A stretch of DNA of 64,000 nucleotides, taken from the NCBI GenBank assembly GCA_002382085.1, contig DFZK01000005.1, positions 124,001 through 188,000 of the forward strand. The letters run 5' to 3'. The translations under genes and the position numbers were made by a program. The stretch comes from Sulfurospirillum sp. UBA4058. Lineage in GTDB: Bacteria; Campylobacterota; Campylobacteria; Campylobacterales; Sulfurospirillaceae. The number at the start of each line of letters is the position of its first letter. Position 1 is the first letter of the stretch. The notes beneath the pieces are model-generated. The model was not told where the DNA came from. It did no database searches and saw only the letters and a list, made by a program, of their open reading frames with translations. This document shows positions 53,388 to 61,311 of this stretch, in pieces.

Positions 53388-53819
53388 TTACTTGACTTTT
53401 TTATAAACCGTTTTATATCCGCCCGCTTCGGTCGAAATCGTCTCTTGATCGATGATTTTATAGGCATTACCGACTTTAATATCGTCATCGAAAACTATCA
53501 CTTTTTGTTCTTGAACATCGTAACTAACGGGTGTTCTCGTGCCGAAAAAAAGCATACTGTTTTGATCAAACTGAATTTCCAAAATACCCAACTTCGTTTC
53601 AGCTCTCCATTTTCCGATTAAAGGATTGTGATGCGCTTCGTCCCAGTAAAATTTAATCCCTAAACCGATAAACAAAACGATCACGATTCCCGTCAATATC
53701 GGGAATATCGCAAAAGAGGTTTTTTTCACGCCGGTTTTAGACAATGCCCGAGAACGAGAGGGACTTTTAGCTTTGCGGGTGGGGGTTTTCGTACGTATTT
53801 TTTGACGCTCCTGGCGCAT
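53388..53819 (-). CDS. Membrane-anchored small protein, paralogue A
   Basis: A 143-residue protein: a very basic N-terminus (RQKIRTKTPTRKAKSPSRSRA), one helix at about 38-58, and an outside domain of about 80 residues starting NPLIGKW and ending TVYKKVK. The outside domain matches that of the divergent gene at 53935 in start, spacing and end (NPLLGKW; TTYKKIEK). A small lipocalin-like or DUF2850-like fold is a guess. The basic tail would lie in the cytoplasm and might touch nucleic acid or membrane. Confidence 0.65.
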   Translation of the reverse strand: MRQERQKIRTKTPTRKAKSPSRSRALSKTGVKKTSFAIFPILTGIVIVLFIGLGIKFYWDEAHHNPLIGKWRAETKLGILEIQFDQNSMLFFGTRTPVSYDVQEQKVIVFDDDIKVGNAYKIIDQETISTEAGGYKTVYKKVK

Positions 53820-53934
53820 ACTTTACCTTTAAAAAATGAGTTATCGATGCATTATAACATTCTTACATGTAAGGTTAAAAGCTTACGCGTGTTATACTTT
53901 CGTAACGCATTAATCCCAAAGGACGATTTCGACT

Positions 53935-54528
53935 ATGTTTTCAAAATTGATCAATCTTTTTAAAGTTAAAGAAGACGATACTTTAAATTTTATCAATCAA
54001 GAAGCGTTTCAAAAACCTTCCAAAAATCATCGTTTTACCCAAGAAGAGGAAGACGCATTTTTTGAGCACCTTGAAAAAGAGGACTTGGCAATTCCCGAAG
54101 AAGAATCTCCTGTTCAAACAACACCGACGTCGCGTGAATCTACGTTAAAAAAAATGTACGCTTGCATGAAAGAACGCGATTGGAACCCGAAACATCACCC
54201 CAAAATCCTTATAGGGTTATCCGGAAGCATTCTTTTAACCGCTTTAATCGCATTGATACTCCACGAAACGCCCAATCCGCTTCTTGGGAAATGGCAACCG
54301 ATCAAAAAAACCAATATCTTTGCTCCGACCGGAGAAATCGAATTTCGTAAAGACCAACTTTTAGCCAACGGCGTCACAACGCCTATCGAATACACGATCG
54401 AAACCCAATACGTCGAAGTCATCGACCTCAATACGAAAATGCGTATACCTTTTTACATTACGGGCGATAAAACGATTGAGTTGAACCTTTTAGGCGTTAA
54501 AACGACCTATAAAAAAATTGAGAAATAA
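53935..54528 (+). CDS. Membrane-anchored small protein, paralogue B
   Basis: A 197-residue protein: an acidic cytoplasmic N-terminus of about 95 residues (EEEDAFFEHLEKED), one helix near 95-112 (ILIGLSGSILLTALIALIL), and the same type of outside domain as paralogue A. It is transcribed divergently from A across a 115-base gap that holds a TTACATGTAA copy at 53863. The opposite charge of the two cytoplasmic tails is notable. Function unknown. Confidence 0.65.
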   Translation: MFSKLINLFKVKEDDTLNFINQEAFQKPSKNHRFTQEEEDAFFEHLEKEDLAIPEEESPVQTTPTSRESTLKKMYACMKERDWNPKHHPKILIGLSGSILLTALIALILHETPNPLLGKWQPIKKTNIFAPTGEIEFRKDQLLANGVTTPIEYTIETQYVEVIDLNTKMRIPFYITGDKTIELNLLGVKTTYKKIEK

Positions 54529-54533
54529 GCGCT

Positions 54534-55040
54534 TTACGGTACCGCTTCAAAACTGAGTAAGGTCTTGTCGCCGCTTTTGAGCAATAAAACGCCCTCTTCG
54601 ATCGTATACGTTTTGACTTTCGATAGAGCATTCAAAAAGTCACGCTCGTCTTGAAGTCTCGGACACGCCATCATCGTCGAAGCGACTTTTTCAAAACCGA
54701 CGCCTTGACGCGGCTCGTCTAACGTGTACGAACCCAAAAGAATATTGCATCCGCCGAAACCTTGTAGACGTTGATTTTCCAACTTCAAAATCACATACGC
54801 TTCACGTTCGTCCGCCGATGCTAAAACGGCTTTGCCTTCTACGCCGATTAACTTCCAATGAACCTCTTGAATGTGTGTCGGTAAGGATTCCGCCTCCTCT
54901 TTGACATCGACGTTGAGGGCTTGGGTTTGATTGTTTTCTTCGTGTTGAGCGGTCGGTGTAGGCTCGGGCGTAGAAGGCGTACAACCGCACATCACACATA
55001 AACCGATTCCTAAAACTGCAAGACGATAAAAGCGGTACAT
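54534..55040 (-). CDS. META-domain lipoprotein (HslJ-like)
   Basis: About 168 residues with a lipoprotein signal (GIGLCVMCGC), a Thr/Pro/Glu linker, and a META/HslJ-like domain (HWKLIGVEG, LQGFGGCNILLGSYTLDE, STMMACPRLQDERDFLNALSKVKTYTIE). HslJ-type proteins are envelope proteins linked to heat and novobiocin resistance. The start is ATG 55040 with AAAGGAGG upstream. It converges with paralogue B with a 5-base gap. Confidence 0.82.
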   Translation of the reverse strand: MYRFYRLAVLGIGLCVMCGCTPSTPEPTPTAQHEENNQTQALNVDVKEEAESLPTHIQEVHWKLIGVEGKAVLASADEREAYVILKLENQRLQGFGGCNILLGSYTLDEPRQGVGFEKVASTMMACPRLQDERDFLNALSKVKTYTIEEGVLLLKSGDKTLLSFEAVP

Positions 55041-55056
55041 CAACGCCTCCTTTACT

Positions 55057-56754
55057 TTATTCTTTTGTTATTTCGCGAATCAATTCGTATTCGTTTTTGC
55101 GCAAAGACTCCAATAGTACGCTAATTTCATCGGGCTGGACACCCATTTGGCTCAGGGCTTCCGAACCCGTGCGAATACTACTTTCCAACGTTTCGGCAAT
55201 GACCCAGCTCGCTCCGGCCGTGAGCATTTTATCCATCGCCTTGATATCGAGTGCTCGTGCCAACACTTTTATATGCGGATAATTCTCTTTAATATGCTTG
55301 ACGACTTTGATGGCATTGAGACTATGATCGATCGAAACGATCAACATGGACGCTTGGTCGAGTTTGATCGTATTGAGAAGCCTCATATCGGTAATATCGC
55401 CGAAAAAAACCGGAAAACCTTGTTTACGCCCGTGCGCCACCTCTTGCGTATTGACGTCAAAGACCATAAAAGGAATTTTGCTACTCTTTAACATTTGAGC
55501 GATTACTTTACCCGTACTTCCGTATCCGGCGATGACGACTTTATGTTCAATACTAACACCGTCGGCATTTAAATAAGAAAACGGCGAAACATTGGCAAGT
55601 TTGTTCGCAAGCGAGCACCCAAACGAGTAAAGCACCGGCGTCAAAAGCATACTAATCGAAATTACGCCGATACCGACGACAAACAGTTGATCGTCGATGA
55701 TACTTAAAGCTTTTGCCGCGCCAAAAAGAACAAAACCGAATTCGCCGCTTTGATTGAGCAAAAACGCCAATTTGATCGCACCGCTTTTCGTTCCGCCAAA
55801 CGCCAAAACCAAAACAAAAACGACCAAGGCTTTCAGGACTAAAATAACCGCGATATGCGTACTAAACACCCACGGATCGTTCATAATAGCATTCAAATCG
55901 ATCGACATACCTACGGCGATGAAAAAAAGGCTCATCAACATACCCTTAAAAGGCTCCAAACTGGATTCGATTTGGAAGCTATAACGAGAGGTAGAGAGAA
56001 ACATTCCCATCAAAAAAGCACCCAGAGCCATCGAAAGCCCTGCATGATCCATCAAATATGCCGAAAGAACGACGCTGAGCATCGTTAAGAGTAAAAAAGC
56101 GTCTTTATTGCGTTGTTTCGCGACTTTATCCAAGGCTTTGGGGATAATATAACGACCGAATACGACCAAAAGTACGATCATAACGATGATATTTAAAACG
56201 GTTTCGATCCACGACGTTTCATCGACGGCAAGCTGATGCGGCGACAATAAAGGCAAAATCGCCAAAAGCGGAACGACGGCTAAATCTTGGAGCAACAAAA
56301 TCGCAAAAGCGTTTTTACCGTGTTCGGTGTTGAGTTTACCTTTTTCTTGTAAGATTTGCATCACAAACGCCGTCGAAGAAAGAGCAAGCGTAAAGCCCAA
56401 AAGCATTGCCACGCGTATATCCGTGACAAAAAGATTCATATACCACCCAAGAACGACGCCCGAAACGATGACTTGCAAAGAGCCCATACCGAAAACTTCT
56501 TTGCGCATGGACCAAAGCTTTGTCGGTTGCATCTCCAATCCGATAATAAACAAAAGTAACACGACGCCGAACTCCGTAAAATGGCGTAGCGTTTCGACTT
56601 CGCTTGTTACCGTAAACCCTCCCGTATGCGGACCGACGATAATACCGGCAAGCAATAATCCTAAAATAGAACCCAAGCCGATACGCTTAGAAATCGTTAC
56701 CATAATCGACGTTACCGCCAATAAAACCAATGAGGAGAGCAGGAAAAAATCCAT
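55057..56754 (-). CDS. Kef-type monovalent cation:proton antiporter
   Basis: A 565-residue CPA2 antiporter with about 12 helices over residues 1-385 (GLLLAGIIVGPHTGG, LLLFIIGLEMQPTKLW, ALSSTAFVMQIL, LLLQDLAVVPLL) and a cytoplasmic RCK/TrkA-N domain (VVIAGYGSTGKVIAQML at about 408, FFGDITDMRLL). It probably exchanges K+ for H+ under nucleotide or glutathione control. No ancillary KefF/KefG gene is nearby. Confidence 0.9.
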   Translation of the reverse strand: MDFFLLSSLVLLAVTSIMVTISKRIGLGSILGLLLAGIIVGPHTGGFTVTSEVETLRHFTEFGVVLLLFIIGLEMQPTKLWSMRKEVFGMGSLQVIVSGVVLGWYMNLFVTDIRVAMLLGFTLALSSTAFVMQILQEKGKLNTEHGKNAFAILLLQDLAVVPLLAILPLLSPHQLAVDETSWIETVLNIIVMIVLLVVFGRYIIPKALDKVAKQRNKDAFLLLTMLSVVLSAYLMDHAGLSMALGAFLMGMFLSTSRYSFQIESSLEPFKGMLMSLFFIAVGMSIDLNAIMNDPWVFSTHIAVILVLKALVVFVLVLAFGGTKSGAIKLAFLLNQSGEFGFVLFGAAKALSIIDDQLFVVGIGVISISMLLTPVLYSFGCSLANKLANVSPFSYLNADGVSIEHKVVIAGYGSTGKVIAQMLKSSKIPFMVFDVNTQEVAHGRKQGFPVFFGDITDMRLLNTIKLDQASMLIVSIDHSLNAIKVVKHIKENYPHIKVLARALDIKAMDKMLTAGASWVIAETLESSIRTGSEALSQMGVQPDEISVLLESLRKNEYELIREITKE

Positions 56755-56775
56755 ACAAGACCTTTAACGTTGGAG

Positions 56776-57798
56776 TTATAAAACTATTTCTTGCGCTATG
56801 TTTAAGCCAAAACCGGCTAAGCCGACATAATCCTTACGCGGCGTAATAGAAATCAAATCAAGGCTTTCGATTCCCAGTTTCTTCAATATTTGCGCACCGA
56901 TGCCAAATTCTCTCAACTCTTGATTGCTCGAGTATTCGCTATCGACAAAAATAAAAACGCCGCCGTTGGCTTTTAAATACTCAATCGCCTTTAAAATGCC
57001 GTGATACTTCTTTTCATTCGAGAGAAGTTCGTTGTCGGGTAAAATGTGATGGAATTTAACCGCAGCCTTTTTCCCGACTTCACCGAACATGTAAACAATG
57101 TGATGGTTGCCTTCGTGATCGACCATATCGATTTTACGCGTTTGCGCTCCGAAAAACTCGACGTTTGCCGAAAAAATCTCTCGAACAAGAGATTCCGATT
57201 GCATACGATAAGCGACAATATCGGAGATATAAACGATATGAATACCGTGTTTTTGGCAAAAAAGATCCAAATCATCCCGACGTGCCATATGCCCGTCTTC
57301 TTTCATAACTTCGCAAATAACCGCCGCTTCCCGAAGTCCCGCTAAACGACAAAGATCGACAGATCCTTCCGTATGTCCCGTTCTTACCAGCGTTCCGCCT
57401 TTACGGGCGATCAAAGGAAAAATATGTCCCGGGCGCACCAACTCTTTAGGTGAGCTCATCGTATCGGCTAAAATCTTGATCGTTACGTCGCGCTCGTATG
57501 CCGAGATCCCCGTAGAACACACCCGCGCATCGACCGATACCGTAAAAGCCGTTTCATGCTGTGAATCGTTATACTTAACCATCGGCGTGAGTTCCAAGCG
57601 ATTGGCAATTTCATCGTTCAGCGCAACGCAAATCAGCCCTCGCGCCTCAGAAGCCATAAAATTGACTTTTTCCGGTGTCGAAAACGTTGCGGCATAGACT
57701 AAATCTCCCTCGTTCTCACGATCTTCATCATCCACCATCATAACCATCTTACCGTGTTTAATATCCTCAATGGCTTGTTTGACTCTTTGAATAGGCAT
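56776..57798 (-). CDS. ribB: 3,4-dihydroxy-2-butanone 4-phosphate synthase with decayed GTP cyclohydrolase II half
   Basis: A 340-residue RibBA-shaped protein. The RibB half (residues 1-200) is intact: DDEDRENEGDLV, TGISAYERDVTIK, RPGHIFPL, RTGHTEGSVDLCRLAG. The C-terminal half follows the RibA fold but lacks the zinc cysteines (no Cys-x10-Cys-x-Cys) and catalytic Tyr/Arg region; GEVGKKAAVKFHHILPDN stands where they belong. So it should make only dihydroxybutanone phosphate for riboflavin, and a separate ribA gene is expected elsewhere. Such decayed halves are known in campylobacterotans. Confidence 0.92.
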   Translation of the reverse strand: MPIQRVKQAIEDIKHGKMVMMVDDEDRENEGDLVYAATFSTPEKVNFMASEARGLICVALNDEIANRLELTPMVKYNDSQHETAFTVSVDARVCSTGISAYERDVTIKILADTMSSPKELVRPGHIFPLIARKGGTLVRTGHTEGSVDLCRLAGLREAAVICEVMKEDGHMARRDDLDLFCQKHGIHIVYISDIVAYRMQSESLVREIFSANVEFFGAQTRKIDMVDHEGNHHIVYMFGEVGKKAAVKFHHILPDNELLSNEKKYHGILKAIEYLKANGGVFIFVDSEYSSNQELREFGIGAQILKKLGIESLDLISITPRKDYVGLAGFGLNIAQEIVL

Positions 57799-57841
57799 TT
57801 TCGCTCCAAAAATAATTTTAAAAAAGTATAGTTAAAAACCC

Positions 57842-57870
57842 TTGACAAACACATTAAAAGTGACTATAAT
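57842..57870 (+). promoter_or_regulatory. Strong sigma-70 promoter of the tRNA pair
   Basis: A consensus TTGACA at 57842-57847 and consensus TATAAT at 57865-57870 with a 17-base spacer, 20 bases before tRNA-Gln. Confidence 0.9.
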
Positions 57871-57889
57871 TTCACCTCGTTTAAGGCAT

Positions 57890-57965
57890 TGGGGTATAGC
57901 CAAGCGGTAAGGCAACTGGTTTTGGTCCAGTCATTTCAGGGGTTCGAATCCCTTTACCCCATCCA
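57890..57965 (+). tRNA. tRNA-Gln (anticodon TTG)
   Basis: TGGGGTA/TACCCCA acceptor, AAGCGGTAAGGC D-loop, anticodon loop TTTTGGT, GGTTCGAATCC T-arm, encoded CCA at 57963-57965. The discriminator base reads T, not the G usual in enteric tRNA-Gln. Confidence 0.95.
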
Positions 57966-57982
57966 CCTTTTACTCCCTACAT

Positions 57983-58058
<76 letters not shown>

Positions 58059-58140
58059 TCATTATAAAACTCCCCAAAACAGGCTTCTTTCACAAACGGA
58101 AATCTTGAATGTGTCCAAACTGTGCCCACGTTGTGTCGCT

Positions 58141-59211
58141 CTAAAAAAATGATTGCAGAAACGTTGCCCTCTTCTTACTTTTTTGGCTTGTAAATTTCGC
58201 ATAACGATCAAGTGTCGTCTTGCTACTTTTGTGACCAAGCATATTTGAAACCCATAATATATCTTCACCATTTTCAATCATCATGCTTGCAAACGAATGT
58301 CGCATGTGATAAATAGGACGATATGTCAAATCAAGCTTCTTTAGCAATTTTGTCCAATCAAAATCTCTGATATTTTTAGCATCAAAGATATGTGTATCAT
58401 TTTGAGTAAGAAACACATAGGACTGTTTTGCCCCTGTTCTATAAAACTGTTTTTTGAGATATGGAACAAGGCTATCAAGCAAATCAATCGTTCTAATACT
58501 GTTAGAAGTTTTGGGGCTGGATTCCACACCCATTCTTATTGATCGTGAAATATGAATCTCTTTTCTTTCAAAATCAATATCTTCCCATTTTAAGCCTACA
58601 ATTTCACCAGTTCTCATACCAGTAAAAAAACCAACTGCATAAAAAGATTGATACATTCCCTCTGCTCTTCCAAGAATTGCCTTGATTTCATCCAATGTAA
58701 ATGGGTGAATTATAATAGGGTTTCTTTTGGGTAGCTTCACCGAGCTAAAAGGATTTTTTGTAATTATCTCATCATTAAGTGCATCTTCTAAAATTGTATT
58801 CAAGACAATACGAATATTTTTTAGTCGCCCTGCACTCACTCGTTCTAAAACTTTATTTTGCCAAAGTGCCAAATCAGATGGCTTTATCTGATTGATGGGC
58901 GTATTTTCAAAATATGGCAAAATATGATTTTTTAACGATGAGAGATAATCATAAATCGTTGACTGCTTTCTATAGCTTTTGTGAAGCTCCAAGCTTACTT
59001 TTGCAAACTCCCCTACTGTAGGAACTTTCTTTTCGTTTGGTGTGTTAAAGAACTCGCCCGAATTCAGTTTATATTGAATCTCAGGCAGTAAAACGTTGGT
59101 GGCATATTTGCGATTATTTTTTGTATCATCTAAGCCTAAAGATTTACGATACCTTTTGGATTGATAATAAAACGTTATCCACAATTTGCCTTCTCGATTG
59201 GTTAATGTCAT
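58141..59211 (-). CDS. Tyrosine site-specific integrase
   Basis: About 356 residues. An N-terminal arm-type DNA-binding region (NREGKLWITFYYQSKRYRKSL), a SAM-like core-binding domain at about 65-150, and the catalytic domain with Arg in TGMRTGEIVGLKWEDID, HMRHSFASM, LGHKSSKTTLDRY (final Tyr). It integrates DNA, here probably at the initiator tRNA whose 3' end is 82 bases from the stop. ATG 59211 has AAAGGAAA upstream and overlaps the HTH gene by 68 bases. Confidence 0.93.
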   Translation of the reverse strand: MTLTNREGKLWITFYYQSKRYRKSLGLDDTKNNRKYATNVLLPEIQYKLNSGEFFNTPNEKKVPTVGEFAKVSLELHKSYRKQSTIYDYLSSLKNHILPYFENTPINQIKPSDLALWQNKVLERVSAGRLKNIRIVLNTILEDALNDEIITKNPFSSVKLPKRNPIIIHPFTLDEIKAILGRAEGMYQSFYAVGFFTGMRTGEIVGLKWEDIDFERKEIHISRSIRMGVESSPKTSNSIRTIDLLDSLVPYLKKQFYRTGAKQSYVFLTQNDTHIFDAKNIRDFDWTKLLKKLDLTYRPIYHMRHSFASMMIENGEDILWVSNMLGHKSSKTTLDRYAKFTSQKSKKRATFLQSFF

Positions 59212-59473
59212 CGGTATTTTCCTTTCCGACCACCCACGAATCAATCGCAACTCTATCAAATATTATTTTACCTGTTTTCTTGTAAAAGTGAATATTCTCT
59301 AAAAAGGTATCTTCTTTGAGTTTGTAGATATGATCTTTTGAGTAGCCTAAATATGTTGCAAGCTCTCTAACATTGAGCCATCTTTTTGTACTTTGATTGG
59401 TTAGAGCTTTTTTAATTAGCTCTATATCTTGCGCCATTGTTTTAATGAGGTTAATGTTTTCCATTTCAATCAT
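59144..59473 (-). CDS. HTH/excisionase-like DNA-binding protein
   Basis: A 109-residue protein with an AlpA/excisionase-type helix-turn-helix (LNVRELATYLGYSKDHIYKL, then GKIIFDRVAIDSWV) at about 33-80. Such proteins steer the integrase towards excision or repress the element. ATG 59473 shares a base with the Rep stop, so it is coupled to Rep. Confidence 0.75.
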   Translation of the reverse strand: MIEMENINLIKTMAQDIELIKKALTNQSTKRWLNVRELATYLGYSKDHIYKLKEDTFLENIHFYKKTGKIIFDRVAIDSWVVGKENTDDINQSRRQIVDNVLLSIQKVS

Positions 59474-60813
59474 CACATCACCTCTAACCGCTTGCTAAGT
59501 TCATTATTAGCAATTTTAAGCTGTTGAGTCAGCGTTTTAGCCTCACCCAGTGTCGCGGTTGTCAGTTGCTTAGATAAGCGTTTAATGGTGTGTTGTAGCT
59601 CTTTCGTGCCAAGCAATTTAAATGGCAGTTGATAAGGAATTAGCTCATCATCTTTCGTGTATTTATACCGAGCTATTAAATCATCCTCGTTATCTGTAAT
59701 AAACACATCATATTTTGTTGCAACGCTCGGTGATGGACTAGATGGTTTCTCTTTGATCTCACCATAAAGATCAATAGCTCGATCTGATATTTTTGTTATT
59801 AGATCAGAAGAAAGTACGATATTGTTATTGAGTGCTTTATGGATAAGATCATGGGCATCAGTAATAAACTTTGAAAGATCATAAACGTAACGTTTTTGAG
59901 GAATACGCTTTAAATCAATCTCATATTGTAAAAATTCTGTGATGGTGTAATTCTCTTTGATATAGTCCCAAATCTCTAACGTTTTGGCTCTATGTTTAGA
60001 GTTATTGAGCCTATCTTTGTGAGTAATTGTACTAAAATCAATCAGTCGTATATCATCCATTGCTGTTTTAAAAAGATTGTTGGCATTACTGAGTAATCCC
60101 TCTAGGGTACGAATTCCCATATTTTTAAAATGAACTCTGTGCATTTCAAACTCTAGGTTAAAAATAGGCTCTTTAAGATCAAATCCATGATAAGTAAAAT
60201 AGTCTTGCATGATCGCTTCTTTATCCGATTTATCCAGTTCTATTTTTTTATCATAGAGTCTGAGTAAAAAAGGTTTCTTCCCAACATAGATCGTTTGTGT
60301 GCGTTTAGAGTTTCCAAACTCTGAAATAATGTGATACCCTTTTTTTTTAGAGACAAACATCTCTTTAGTGACAAATCCAAAATCATATTGCACAAAGCAG
60401 TTAAGATCAGCGCGTGAAATTTCAAAGAGTTTAGTTGTGATCTCTTTGAGCAGCTCTTCATTAATAAAGGCTAAGAGGTTCTTTAGTCCTATGGTATAGA
60501 TGCCAATACCTTGAAGTTGTATTTGAATATTGTGTTGATAACTTGCAATGTTTGGATTTTTAAATCCTAGTTTGAAATACTCATTAATATCTCTAAACCA
60601 ATACACCCCTTTATCTTTTGCAAGATAGCGTAAAGCCGTTGTGCCAAGTTTGACAATCATGGCTGAATTAGCATAGGTATATGAATCAGTTTCGTGAAGT
60701 TTGGTTTGGGCTTCTAGTTGACTTTGAAGATCAAAAAAGACGTTTTCATACACTTCATTACTTTGAGCAAAGTAGTAAAGCGTATCAATGCCATAAATAG
60801 ACTTTACTTGCAT
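59473..60813 (-). CDS. Replication initiation protein (Rep_trans/RstA-like)
   Basis: About 446 residues. Middle motifs fit rolling-circle type initiators: ISRADLNCFVQYDF (a conserved Asp after SRAD), TIYVGKKPFLLRLYDKKIEL, FNLEFEMHRVHFKNMGI, and a helical tail. Proteins of this group nick a double-strand origin in plasmids, integrative elements and filamentous phage. ATG 60813 has AAAGGAATTTT upstream. Family membership is by pattern only; a direct search would settle it. Confidence 0.7.
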   Translation of the reverse strand: MQVKSIYGIDTLYYFAQSNEVYENVFFDLQSQLEAQTKLHETDSYTYANSAMIVKLGTTALRYLAKDKGVYWFRDINEYFKLGFKNPNIASYQHNIQIQLQGIGIYTIGLKNLLAFINEELLKEITTKLFEISRADLNCFVQYDFGFVTKEMFVSKKKGYHIISEFGNSKRTQTIYVGKKPFLLRLYDKKIELDKSDKEAIMQDYFTYHGFDLKEPIFNLEFEMHRVHFKNMGIRTLEGLLSNANNLFKTAMDDIRLIDFSTITHKDRLNNSKHRAKTLEIWDYIKENYTITEFLQYEIDLKRIPQKRYVYDLSKFITDAHDLIHKALNNNIVLSSDLITKISDRAIDLYGEIKEKPSSPSPSVATKYDVFITDNEDDLIARYKYTKDDELIPYQLPFKLLGTKELQHTIKRLSKQLTTATLGEAKTLTQQLKIANNELSKRLEVM

Positions 60814-60850
60814 AAAATTCCTTTCTTTTTTTATCATTTTCCGTATGTGA

Positions 60851-60938
60851 GCGATGTGTTACCAAAAGCATCGCTAAAAGAGTGGAGAAACCCAAAGCCA
60901 CATGGGGACAAAGTCCCATGAAGCTTTTCCTGTTTCTC
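60851..60938. other. Structured gap, candidate replication origin
   Basis: Between Rep and the small gene lie GCGATG/CATCGC (60851-60874, 12-base loop) and a nested set of stems: GAGAAAC/GTTTCTC (60885-60891 with 60932-60938), AAAGC/GCTTT inside it, and CATGGG(G)AC/GTCCCATG (60901-60920) at the tip. Such hairpins are usual for rolling-circle origins. Confidence 0.55.
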
Positions 60939-60945
60939 TCCTGTT

Positions 60946-61203
60946 TTAAATGCCGTAGAATTTAGCATCACCAATCAAACCAACCTGTACTTCCACTTCA
61001 CTATTGAGCTTATCTTCGTATAAAGAGAGTTTTTCTGCTGGAATAGTGAGATCAATCAACTGGTTTTTGTACTCACCGTTTTTGAGTGGTACACGTGCCA
61101 AGAGTTGAAGTTTGGTTTTACCCTTAATCGTTTCCCCTGTTTGCTGATTGGTAAAGTCATTACCTGTAAAGATATTCAGCAAATGTGCTTTGAGTGTTAA
61201 CAT
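60946..61203 (-). CDS. Small protein, possible ssDNA-binding protein
   Basis: An 85-residue, strand-rich protein (LTLKAHLLNIFTGND, KTKLQLLARVPLKNGE, EVEVQVGLIGDAKFYG). Size, composition and position just before a Rep gene resemble the helix-destabilising proteins of filamentous phages and small replicons. I cannot prove the family from sequence alone. It is the first gene of the Rep-HTH-integrase run. Confidence 0.5.
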   Translation of the reverse strand: MLTLKAHLLNIFTGNDFTNQQTGETIKGKTKLQLLARVPLKNGEYKNQLIDLTIPAEKLSLYEDKLNSEVEVQVGLIGDAKFYGI

Positions 61204-61232
61204 GGTTTATCCTTTGTGTTTTTTGGATTAAC

Positions 61233-61244
61233 CTAAGCGCTTAG
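61233..61244. promoter_or_regulatory. Perfect palindrome, candidate operator
   Basis: CTAAGCGCTTAG, a perfect 12-bp palindrome, 30 bases before the small ssDNA-binding-like gene. A repressor site for the Rep run is inferred. The rest of 61204-61311 shows nothing further. Confidence 0.45.
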
Positions 61245-61311
61245 ATCGTGTCAATTGATATGGAAGTGTAGAAAAAGAGGGAAGGATTTATCTAGGAATT
61301 TTTTTCGAAAT

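Larger units (their letters stand above)
621..53872. repeat. Dispersed perfect palindrome TTACATGTAA, 22 copies
   Basis: Start positions read by eye: 621, 3354, 5994, 10084, 17019, 22031, 26809, 26837, 32145, 34314, 34827, 36932, 37601, 38672, 40401, 42472, 44800, 48755, 48866, 50976, 52080, 53863. Fifteen lie in genes (usually read as Leu-His-Val, sometimes Thr-Cys-Lys or Tyr-Met-stop) and seven in gaps. By base composition well under one copy is expected. Many are flanked by one more T and A. None occurs after 53872. Confidence 0.9.
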
